Made by a program: the position numbers and the translations under genes
Notes under the pieces: generated by a model
The model's database searches: none
What the model saw: only the letters and a program-made list of their open reading frames with translations
Told to the model about the DNA's origin: nothing
NCBI GenBank assembly: GCA_914767715.1
Contig: OU612067.1
Span: 14,451,001-14,515,000, forward strand
DNA length: 64,000 nt
Direction of reading: 5' to 3'
From: Membranipora membranacea
Lineage: Eukaryota; Bryozoa; Gymnolaemata; Cheilostomatida; Membraniporidae
In this document: piece by piece, positions 11,201-23,200 of the stretch
Position numbering within the stretch: position 1 is the first letter of the stretch
How the letters are laid out: each line of letters begins with the position of its first letter

Positions 11201-14200
11201 TTTCCACTTCCGATAATTTGATAAGGTGAATGTGAGCTTGTATCTTACTAATACTGTAGAGCCAGATCTGACAGCGCTGTGCAAGCATCTTCTTTCTCTT
11301 CCAAGTAAGCATTCTCTATAGAAATCCTACAACAACACAAACATGATATACATTGGGATTTGCATATTTGACTGAAGATTGAAGATTTCCCCATTTCAAG
11401 GCAAGTTGAGGAGAAGATCATCTTCATTTATTTTTAAAATTTTGACCAATGCTAGCCCAGTTCTTCAGATAAAGGTCTGTTACACCCACAAGTGTAATAA
11501 TTTTCAAAACTTGTAATAACACCCACAAATGTAATAATCTCTTCCCTCAAATGTAATAACCACCCACAAGTGTAATAACTTCTTCCCTCAAGTGTAATAA
11601 AATGCTTCACCCACAATTGTAATAATCTCTTCCCTCAAATGTAATAAAAAATAAATCACCTACAAGTGTAATAATCTCTTCCCTCAAATGTAATAATTTT
11701 ACTTGCCGGCAATTGTATTGGAGAATAGAGAGGTCAGATCATCTGACAGCGCTATTAATGTGTTATATGCGCCTATATGTGTTTTTTTACACTCCAAATT
11801 GTCATAATAGGGTTTTAAATGTAAATCCTATGAAAATCCATGCAAAGGCATTGAGTTGTGTAGGGGAGACAACTTAATTATAAACTTTGAAACTGATAAG
11901 AAGCTTCCACTTAGAGAGATCATCTCTAACAAATTTTATATGGGCATTAACAATCAATCTCATTGTACTCTACAATATTACCAAACTTTATATGTCTAGT
12001 AGGAAGAGTCATGGTATTGATTAAGCCAGCCAGAGCACATCAAGATTCACGATGGTCAAACTATGATATTACTGATGCTTCCCACCTTATTATTTTTTGG
12101 AGCCGTCATTAAGGGTGGCTAGGATTTACATAAACTCGGACAATCATGTGAACTATTTTTACGGAGAGAGTTTCAAATAGTTGTAATGAAAGAGATATAC
12201 AAGCTTATGTGTGAAAAACGTTGTAGCATAGGATAGTCACAGTTGACTTTGATCGTTCTAATTCTACTGTACATTCAACCAGGGAGAATGGAAGGGGGAG
12301 GAGCCTGCACTCGAAAGGCCACACCTCGTTTTATAACATGATCTTACTTACGTTTTGGAGTTGTGCCCTCACAACGAAACCATGATTAGTGAATGGAAAA
12401 GTGTGGGTTGACAACTTCTCAAGTGACAAATCTATGACTTTCCAATGGAAAGTTCAAAAATAAAATATCATTTTTGTTGTATTATAGAATGAAATTATTC
12501 TTTATTATTCTTCTTATGGCTGAAGAACACATGTGAAAGGGTAGTGAAACAATTCTAAGAGCTAAAAACAATCATCTTGATAAACAAATCTTACAGGGCA
12601 AGGTACCCATAATAGTATCAATTTTTCGAGTTGTTTCATTGAGGAAAAGAAACTTAGCTTGTGAATCTGAATATTGTTTCAGCACATGTGGTTAGGGGGT
12701 GTTGAGAGCTGTCCAACAATATCCCATTTACATACCTGCTGTCACTAGAAGGCTGGGAATCTTACAGAATGTGGTGGTTTAAGGAGTAAAATATGTCGGC
12801 ATGGGCCTTTCATTGATGATTAATGAGTGTTATTAGCACAATTGTGTTGTAATAACTTGTCCAGTACATAATTCAAGTGTTCTGGATTAGTTGGTGACAA
12901 TAATTTTTAATGGATTGGTATATTTCATGGCTATAACATAAAAAAATGAGTGTGATGTATCTATTAAAATACTTTTTTCAGCCGTAATCAACATCTATTC
13001 ACCAGTACTTGTCTGTGATTGGCCAATACTACTAGTGCAAGCTCCTCCCCCTTCCATTCTCCCTGATTCAACCAATTAATAAATACGTGTTAATTTTACC
13101 TCTCTTTTTATGCACAAAATATCAATCATAATGTTTCATAACTTGAACAAAAGCTTGAAGTCAAAAATAAACAGACACAGCTGGACATTATTACCCCAAT
13201 ATATCACAGTGTAAAAGAAAGTAGAATATTTCATCAGTTATTGCTATTCATTGCAGCGACCAAGATGTCAACTTCACTCCTCAGGTGAGCAAAAACAATC
13301 ACTATCTCATTTACATCTCATTTACATCTCATTGTTTCTACAAGCATTTTAAAGTTACTGCCTGTCATTGGCATTCCATCATCAATCCTGGCAAGGAACT
13401 GACAATAGTTACCAGGTTTCGGATGTTAAGCGGTTCGGCTACAAATAATAGTATTATACATGAAACCAATGATCTAAGTCATTGATGAAACCTATAACTT
13501 GAATTGTCATCAATGAAATTTCTTTATTCTTTTTCAGAGTGATGTTACTACTCGTCTTTTCGATATCCATATGCTGCGACAGTGTGTATGCTAGAGGAAA
13601 GGGAAAGCCTACTGTGATGAATGATGGCATATATGATGTGATTATGAAAATAGAGAGTGGAAACTTTAAATCCGCAGTCAAGGACCGCAGTAAATTGGAG
13701 CGTTCTGCATACGTTCATCACTGGCGTTACAGGGGACGTTGGAGCGTGGAAATCAAAGACTCAGAACAGATTCTTCTCCTTGGTAAACAGAGCCTATTTC
13801 ACAATGTACTCATTGAATATTTCATTACACACAGCCCAATTTGTAGCACAGCATTTTCGAATTACCTGTCTCTCCGGGTAATGTTTATTTTTGGTAACGC
13901 ATAACTATTAATTGTCTTCATTAGGAATGAGAGGCCCCTCCGTTTCGAGATGGGTTTTGAGGCGGGGTGACGCAGTCTCGTTGACACAAAACTAAGTTCC
14001 CCATTCTTATTTTCGAAGCGGGAAGAAAATGATAGAATTGTTCCTACTTTGTCCTTACTTCATGCTGTCCCTTCTCATCTTGTTTTGACTTTCAAAAACT
14101 GTCTCATTCCAACCCTAGTGTTAATTGGCTATTACGCTGAAGTAAGATCAATTGTGATGAATTTTCTTGTCTCCACATCCTCATTCATGAAACAAGAAGA

Positions 14201-17200
14201 TGGCAATGAAACTTAATTGAAATAACCTTGGTGCATACACTATGACTTTACTCATTCATACTGCATTCATATCAATAGCAGTAGCTAATGTAGTTTGTGT
14301 GGAATATTGGAGTTGTCCGCCCTTTTTGTTGGAGTCAATTGATATCAAAATACATAGAAGACAACTCCAGGTGTATGAAATTTGGTGTGAATTTGAACAA
14401 GAACATATCTCCATGACTTTGATTGGAGTCCCTAGGTGTTTAATCACACAACACAAAGCATCTGCATACTACATTGTCAATATGTCTCAGACTGTAATGC
14501 CATATTTTACTGATTTTTTGCAGATGGATTACGAGTGATACGACAATCCGAGAAGGCACCGGTGATTGCTAAACACTTTGATATTGAGAAGGGTCTTGGA
14601 CCACGACGCTTGCAGTTAAAAATGAAAGGCACATACGTAGGATTCTCTGAGGCAACTATTGCATCTGCGTTACAACACTCAACCACCCGGCAAAGACTGT
14701 CTGCTAGGTTCAGCAACAAGGCTCCCATTACACCGATATGCTGTAGGACCGTCATGTGGCGAGTACAAATCGACTTAGTTGACTTTCGTAACAACCCGGC
14801 GTATCATAATGGTAAAGAATATCGATATATTCTGACTGTGCTCGATGTCTTCTCTAGATACACCTGGCTGAGACCGTTGACCAGAAAATCTTCAAAAAAT
14901 TTGGCAAAGGAGCTGAAGGCGATATTTGACACGTTTGGTAACCCAAAGATAGTCCAGAATGACCAAGGTACAGAATTTAAGCAGGATGTGTCCAGACTGC
15001 TGAAGGCAAGAGACATTCGACAAATATTCAGCAGCCCATATCACCCAGAGTTGCAGGGGAAAGTAGAGAGGTCCCACCGTACGTTGAAGTACAAAATGCA
15101 GTACGACCTCATCTCGAATCCCAATGGTACAAACTGGGTAAATGAGCTTCCTACATATGAACTCCAGTTGAACGATATGCCACGAGGAGAACTAGCCTGG
15201 TGGAGTCCACTAAATGTGTATTACGGACGGGAGAAGTTCCTCACAACATCCGAGAACACAACTGAGAGAATTCGAAGTGAGGCAAGAATAGCCAGTGGAA
15301 AGGAAAATGAGAGAGTTATAAGACGCTCAATCAAGTCATTAAAAACACCGACATATGAAATAAATGACAGAGTCCTGATACGGCTAAGGACAGGCAACAA
15401 AAGAATATCCAAGGCAAAGGTTGTGATGGGAAATGTAATCCAGAGATATGAAAAACTGTACATGTATAAAGTAAAATATCACTTAAATAACAATGCCAAA
15501 ACAAAGTGGATTTCAGTCAGGGACCTGACTGGCAGTACACTTAGTCTCCAAAAGAAACGAATGCAGCAAACCAGATTGGACGTGCTGATAAGCAACAGCT
15601 CTCAACTCTTTGCCTCGCCGACCATTTTCAACCCAGCACCGGATGGGAACTGTCGATTTGCAGCCATAGCGTACGCTATTCAACAGTTAGGAATACACCG
15701 TTCGGCGGACACACTCAGAAGTGAGGTTATTGAATATCTCATGAGAAACAGGTATGTCGGAATCCAAAACAGCGTGTTGTGGACTGAAGCAATTGGGGAG
15801 GATGAAAACGAATACATCACACGGATGAGCCAAAATGCGGAATTTGGCGACCATCCAACGCTCCAGGTAGCTGCAGAAATCTTCAATGTGCAGATACTCA
15901 TTGATTCTACTATTCAACATGGATCAACAATACTAACACCAAGTGGAAGCAGAGCATTTAATAGAGCGCTGCCCACGATTGTACTTGGCCATCAAGACGA
16001 GACAAGAGGTACCCATTATGTAGTCCTTAGGAATGACATGAGGGACATACATCAAATCGTTGAGAGTTCAAGGCAGATTACGACAGATTCCACAAGACCC
16101 TCCCCTACAACCAGGTATTTAATTTTGTTTCCATTGATTCATTCTAATCGCATGATCATTAATGTTCAAACCCAAACATAGTAAAACTTATTTTGTGCAA
16201 GCCACGATGACTCAATTATACAGTATATATGGCATGTGATACAATGAGTAGTGGACAGGAGACAAACTAGAGATGCTTCCTGGTTTACAAATAACTTCAA
16301 TCACCTATATGAAAATGTTGCAAAATTAAGACTGTGTAAACCGGGGCAGTGATAGAACCGATGATTAAGTTTTCTTTTTCTTTGAATGGTTGTAGCGCCA
16401 GTACATCAGAAGCAACAGACATTCCCATCAATCATACAATTATCGAGTCTAACAGCAGCCGCATTAAAGCACAGAATTCAGCATTTCATATCAGGTAAGG
16501 CCTAAATATATGGAAGGATAACCCCTATTGTCGCTTCCAGCTTTCAGGTTCAAAATCTTGGTAGGTTTTCCTTGCCAAGTCAGAATAACAGTGAATAAAT
16601 TCATCAAGCTCGGTACAGGAGCTTGAAAATATGGTAAGCTGCGCGGCCCCTGAAAACATACTTATCAAAGTCAAAGAGCAAAGTAAAGACTATTTATTCT
16701 GACCGTCATTGCCTATATATTGTCGATACGTGTTTCTTGATCAAGGGCAAAGATGCATTACGTTCTTGATAACATGTATTTTGATTTCTACCATTGTAGT
16801 ACTAGCACTGTAGAAGTGAAGCGAAAAGCAACCTGTCTGCCAAAGACCACTGACAGTGATAAGGAAACTCCATCATCAAAGGAGTCAGCTGAGGAACGGT
16901 ACGTAAATGGCACTATTCATTTACAATATCTATACCGAATCCACTTGATGTTATATTGCTACTTTTAAAATTACCATCAGGGAAATAAGAAGATATATAG
17001 TAGGAAGTGATATATTTTGTGTGTATGTAGGGCCTACTTCATCATTGTGATTAGGGTTATAAGAATGCATTTCACTGAGAGGGAGATTTATACCGATCTG
17101 ATTACGATATGAAAGTGTGATTCATCTTTTCTGTCTAATATTTTATAGATCTCCACTTCATATCGATGAACTGCCTCTACTAGTGATTATGCTCCTACTT

Positions 17201-20200
17201 CAGTTGTGTTCCGTCGATCTCAGAAGTCTGACAAGGATACGAAGTGTGTGTCGGCTGTGGCGTGATTTAGCCCTCAACATGCGCCGGAAGCCTCGTTGCA
17301 AGTTTTCCGACTTGAAATGTGCTGATATTGAGCGCATATTCCGGTATGCTGCCAGAGGCAGCAGCATACCGGAATATGCGCTCAATATCAGCACATTTCA
17401 AGTCGGAAAACTTGCAATGAGGCTTCCGGCGCATGTTGAGGCAGCATATATGATTTCCTCAATATAAAGACCGTCTTTGGAACTCAATTTCCTGTGTGTG
17501 TGTATGAATCCCGTAAGTCATGCCCACAGGTATATTTCAATCTAATGGATGAGAGAGCGCTGAAGTTGGAACTAAACCCAGTGATCGGTGTTAGAACGAT
17601 CATGCAACATTGTGGAAGAGGCAGTGGAGTGGCGATAGAATTGCGAGAAATTTTGCAGGGCTACGGCACTGGCTGGATAAACGGTTACATTACTTTGGAG
17701 AAACTAAGATTCGGGTGGTATCGAGTCATAAACATACACTGGAATTAATTAATCTAATTAAATCCGATGTATGTTTTTTCCCTTATTCGATACTATACAT
17801 TTAGCTTTCTTACTTCAATCATTATATCATGCTGTGTGCTTGTGTGGATTAAACTGTAGATTAGTTATTAGTAGTACTGACTTTCTGTTCATCTTTTAAA
17901 ATAGAAGTCAGGTCATAGGTCTCATACATCATGTAGCATTTATTTTCATACTCTTATTACCGTTCCATAATCAAAAATTATGTGTTAAATTTCTGTACTG
18001 GCCTGTCCAACACCTACTCGTCTATATTCCTGTATTTTTATAAGCAGCAGTCTTATGTCAATAAAGGTACAATGTACATATGTATATATATATAAATTAT
18101 TAGATGAATTTTTAGTCTATTTATAGTCTTCGGTGGTGCTGTCTGGTGAGCTGCCAGCACATAATGTTCATTCTATTTCTAAATCATCAGGTTTGTCACC
18201 GCTTACCCTTGACACCAAGGACATGCGCAGAGATAGCTAGGAAATTTATAGGTTCCATTGCTTGATTAAAAACTATTGCAAGCATTTGCAAAATTAATGT
18301 TATTGGTAATGAGCAGTATATAAAAAAGTACCGTTGAGACTTTTTGCCTTACTACGACCATGACTGGGTGCCGGCGCAGCCTTTGATAAAAAATTGTGGA
18401 CATATTAACTCATCACTAAAACTCAAGTTGTGCTTCATCCACTGACAGTGGGTAGTGTAATTTTTATCAGCTTTGTCTTCCTTGCACTAAGCCTATGCCC
18501 ATGTTATTCCAACACATTCCAAACAAATCTGGTTATTTTCACACCTGCTTATGATACAAATCAATAGGTTTATAACTAGAATGAGTTAGGCCTATAACTC
18601 ATAACCTTTTCCTCCGGCCCATTGCGGTGCTACTAACTAGGTGTGCTCCACTGTAGGTCAAATTTAGGAGATTTATTGAAAGCTAAGAAAAAAAATGGCC
18701 CGCTAGCTGCAGAATAGGTATGGTGAAAAATGATTACATGGATGGATGAATGATGGATTGATTTTCATAGGATTTAAATTTTTAGCCATTTACAATTACG
18801 TTGTCTCCCCTATATACAACTCAAACGGATGGATTTTCATATGATTTAAAGCCCTATTATGACAATTTGGAGTGCAAAAAAAACACCAAAAGGCGCATAT
18901 AACACAGTAATAGCGCTGTCAGATGATCTTACCTCTCTATTCTCCAATACAATTAACGGCGAATAAAATTATTACATTTGAGGGAAGAGATTATTACACT
19001 TGTGGGTGATTTTTTTTTTATTACATTTGAGGGAACAGATTATTACACTTGTGGGTGAAGCATTTTATTACACTTGAGGGAAGAAGTTATTACAGTTGTG
19101 GTTGGTTATTACATTTGAGGGAAGCGATTATTACATTTGTGGGTGTTATTACAAGTTTTGAAAATTAATACATTTGTGGGTGTAACAAGGTCCAGTTTAT
19201 GTTTTATGTTGTTTGTAGAATTCATTCTGAAAATGCCAGTTTTAAAATTAAAGACAGCTTTTTGTGCAGGGTGCCCCTATAATATCGTTAGCATGTCTGG
19301 CACTGGCAGTCAATCAGTTGTGCTTCTAGCTGGTATCAAAAGGGGGCGCCGATATTTGTAAACAATAATTTTAAAACTGCCAATGATTGTCATCAATGAA
19401 TACATTTGAGGAAGATGGGGAGGTAGAGGTAGGGGCTAACTACTAGATATAGATCTTCGCTTGTGATGATAAGATTATTCTTTGTGTGAGAAAATGATCA
19501 GATGCTACAGTGACCTTTAATAAGATCTTATCTGCATTGAAAGCGCCTGTCAACAACAAAATCTGGAAATAGCCCTAGCTCCAACTGCGTCTTACCCGTA
19601 GTCTTCATCGTCGTCATCACCGTTCCCCGTCTCATCGACATCAAACTGAGCTAGAACTCCGCTAGCTCCAGATTCCTCGTCCGTATAATGGACCTTGACC
19701 CCCTCGGTGGAGCGTAGAGACTCCAGCATGTAGTTGACCACTTTGGGTAGTTGAGGTACCATGTCTGTAGATTTAAGAGTGGATAATGACGACAGGAGGC
19801 TGTATCTGTAAATAAATTTTAAATTCGATTGAAGTATTAAAATCGAATCAAATTAAATCGAAATTAATTTGTAATCAAATCAAATTGAAGTATTATCAAA
19901 CAGTAGGCCTATACTGTTTGAGATAGGTATTTTCGAATGTAAAATGTAACAAGGATTTCCCATAATAAGTTGTACCACTTTTGGTATGACTGGAAGATGT
20001 TCTATGAAGGGGTTGCACGATTGTCACGTTGACAGGAATAATAACTTTGAACTTTCATCATGCTGCTTTTAGAATGAGGAAAAAAAGGGGAAAATATTTA
20101 TCTGATGAGGAAATGCACGAAATCTCTGAGATATACATAATAAACACTGAATTTTGAAACATAATATTTACAATACCACATGAAGGATCCTGGTAATGAA

Positions 20201-23200
20201 CATAGGATTGTGTTGAAATTACGGATGTGGGCTTTTGTTCATGTGTCATGATCGTTGCAAAACATATTATTGCCATATAAAAAACGATGTGTACTTAGAT
20301 CGTAGATAAGGTTTGAGCAATGCCCCCCCCCCCCGATAGAGAGTATAAAATCCCCCACTTCATATCACAATACACACATAGCACAATAATCATCTCAGTG
20401 AGGAGCAACAGCAATCAGACATGAACTCAGGTCAGTCCGAAAATTTCACTGGTCGCATAATTTCGAAGTTTTTTATCTTACAATCCTTCTACTTATGTGA
20501 CTCTAATTTTTATCTATGATTTCGATAAATTTTAGCTGAAAATTATATTGCAATAATTTTTTGCACGGGAATTTCAGAGCGGATATCGAACAATGAAAAG
20601 CCTTTACCTTTAGTAATAATTCTATCTTAAAACTTTTTTTTAGCTAATCTACTAGTATGACATTTGGTTGTGGTGACGACAGCAGCTGTCTACGGATGGA
20701 TTGAGACAGGGGAATGTCAGGATTGTACAGATGAATTTTATCAGACAAACATAACTCCAATCTGCGCGAGTGATGGAAAAACCTACGGTTAGTAAGAGAA
20801 CTGATTCAAAAGACCTGTAATGTAATTGTTTCAATCTTGTTGTCTGGGTTCCTGTTAAATGAGTTCCATTATCAACCACTGCCCCTATCACATGGCATTA
20901 CTTCTGGAACTCATACTAGAGGGCAGACATTGGTAATTTGTTTATTACAAATGTGCTGTAAGGAAGGTTAGCTGGTTTCAAGTGAGCCAGCCCTACTAAA
21001 ACAGCGTACAAGTTTGCATTGGTTATTAAACTGGTGGAGATATTTTCAGATACCAATTTTCAAAACATTCTGTTTAGACAATAGAAAATTTTTCGATGTT
21101 TGTGAAACTTTTAAATTTGAAAAATCTTGTTGCAGCAAGCTTTTGCCTGTATGAGGCTGCCCGATGCCGTGCTATAAAACAAGGCAAGTTTCTGAAGTAT
21201 CTACACGAAGGGGACTGCAATGCAGCCTGCCCACAACATTCTGCCTGCACCGATGCCTTCAATCCTGTCTGCGGCAGTGACAAGACGACCTATTGTAAGT
21301 ATGAGATCGCTTAATTAGAGTTTACTTATTGGCAAATTTGTTAGTAAAGCTATAGTTGCGCCTCCCCATATTTGGTGTCATATTGAAGGTCTCAGGCTAA
21401 TTAACATCACCGTGGCAACCTTTTAAATGGCCCATGGACACAGTTCGAACTATTAGGATCACTGGAAAGAAAATTCTTCTCAACTTTTCTCAACCGCTTA
21501 AGTTATCACTCTACAACACATAATTGTGTATGAGATGCTCGATTAGCAATGTTCCGACTGTCCAAATGTGAACAGTCGGTTTAATCATTATTGCTGACAA
21601 TGAGTTGCACTAAGTTGCGTGAATTGGAAGAGTATGGCAATTTTTCCACTACAAGCTGTCCCTTGTGAAGCAGATATCAAGTTTGATCGACCACTCCCTT
21701 GCTTGCTGACTGAAATTTGCTACCTTTCAGGGAATAGCTGTGCGCTGGAGTTATCGGCCTGTCATTGGAGGGAGCAGTGGAGAGCAGATATCAAACTCAA
21801 TCATGAGGGAGTTTGCCCAGAGTACGAAGAAGAAGTCAGGTTTCTCAGTTATTTGTACAACTTAGACTGATCAATGGCCCCTCAGGCAGATATCGAAGTA
21901 CAGAACTGGGGTAAAGACTACTTCCTCGGACATTTGATTTTAATATTGCAAGATATTTTTTAATCCACTAGTAGTCAGACTTTACTTTACTCACGTTTTA
22001 TATATTTCTTTTTGTTATTCCCTACTCATGTAACAGTATTATCACTCAATCTCGCAACATACCTAATGTTTGTGACAAATGAACCGACCGACCGACCGAC
22101 CAGTCAATCGCCTCTGAATCTTCTATTTGTCATAAACAAATATGAAGATGAAAAGACTGAAAATTAAAACTGATGACATTTCTGATTTTATTATCATTTT
22201 TGCACTCATTTCCTTGACTCCCATTCAAAGTTATATGGGAAGAATCCCTTCAGAGGTTTTCTAACTGCATAAACTCTTTGAGTTGAAAGCTTAAGTCAAT
22301 TACCTTGAACAATACAGCTCATCATCGTACTATCAAAATCAAAGTCTAACTTCTGTTGTTCAATCTTAACTGTGAATATTTTGAGCATATTAAAAAATCG
22401 CCGTTATGATTTGAGCAAGATGAGAAGTACCAATATGACAGTCCATTCCACGCAGATTGTAGTCAAAGCAACAGTTACACAGAACTGGAAGGGTGAGGGG
22501 GAGAAGGGTGGGAGAAGGGTGGGAGAAGGGTGGGAGAAGGGTGGGAGAAGGGTGGGGGGAATAGGCTGGGAGAAGGGTGGGGCCCGGGGGGAATAGGCTG
22601 GGAGAAGGGTGGGGGCCGGAGGGGGGATAGGGTGGGAGAAGGGTGGACTTAGTTGCCTGAGTAAATACTCACACACAGCGCCTGACATCCGGATCATCAA
22701 ACTGAGTTATCAGAGACAGTCCTAGGTTGACACATGTGTTAGCTATTTCTGGTGTGAAAGTTTCCTCGTCCATCTCCCTAGCCATCGAGCTCAGAGTTTC
22801 TGTGGTAAGAGTAAAATTAGGCTTCCAGTATAAGTATCAGTGGTAAGGAAGCGGTCTTACTTATGATTTTGCAATAGGACATGATGCAATCGATGACAGT
22901 GGCACACCACATTACTGGATTTCACCAGGTAAAAACCTGGTGAAATATGGGTAGGGTGGAGTGTCACCAAAAACTTTATGACTAGTATTATTGTTTGCCC
23001 TAGATGCAAGTCCCAGTAGGGCTCTGCTAAGCAAAACCTCAGGCTAAAACTACTGTATTGCAGGTTTGAACAATATAAGAGAAGAGAATTACCCAAAGGC
23101 CAATGCATGTTATAATCAAGCAGTTACTTATGATAAAGTTTTAGAATGGGTATGAGAGTATGGGAGTTACCTCCCCTTATGAAAGGTACTTTTTCCACAT

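Larger units (their letters stand above)
11478..19187 (+). mobile_element. Ginger-like DNA transposon, complete with TIRs and 5-bp TSD, 7.7 kb
   Basis: The ends are TGTTACACCC at 11478 and GGGTGTAACA ending at 19187, flanked on both sides by AGGTC (11473-11477 and 19188-19192), a 5-bp target duplication. Terminal inverted repeats run about 400 bp (11478 to ~11885 and ~18785 to 19187). Each has an outer array of short direct repeats and an inner unique part (for example CTCCAAATTGTCATAATAGG). Inside is one spliced plus-strand gene with an integrase-type transposase plus OTU protease. Published Ginger1 elements have Gypsy-integrase-like transposases with a C-terminal OTU or Ulp1 protease, TG..CA ends, and 4-bp CCGG/CCGT-type target duplications; the 5-bp AGGTC here differs. 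It is inserted in importin-4 intron 17 on the opposite strand. Superfamily assignment is from domain logic and termini. Confidence 0.88.

Noticed and set aside
11520-11700. Regularly spaced repeats resembling a CRISPR array
   Set aside because: The repeats are short, AT-rich and lie inside transposon TIRs in a eukaryotic genome; spacers are themselves repetitive.
14535-16181. Gypsy LTR retrotransposon or retrovirus-derived pol gene
   Set aside because: No reverse transcriptase, RNase H, gag or LTRs; instead TIRs, introns and an OTU domain point to a Ginger-like DNA transposon.
22404-22700. Proline-rich minus-strand frame
   Set aside because: Produced by the GGGTGGGAGAA minisatellite; the true minus-strand coding exon is 22799-22673 in another frame.
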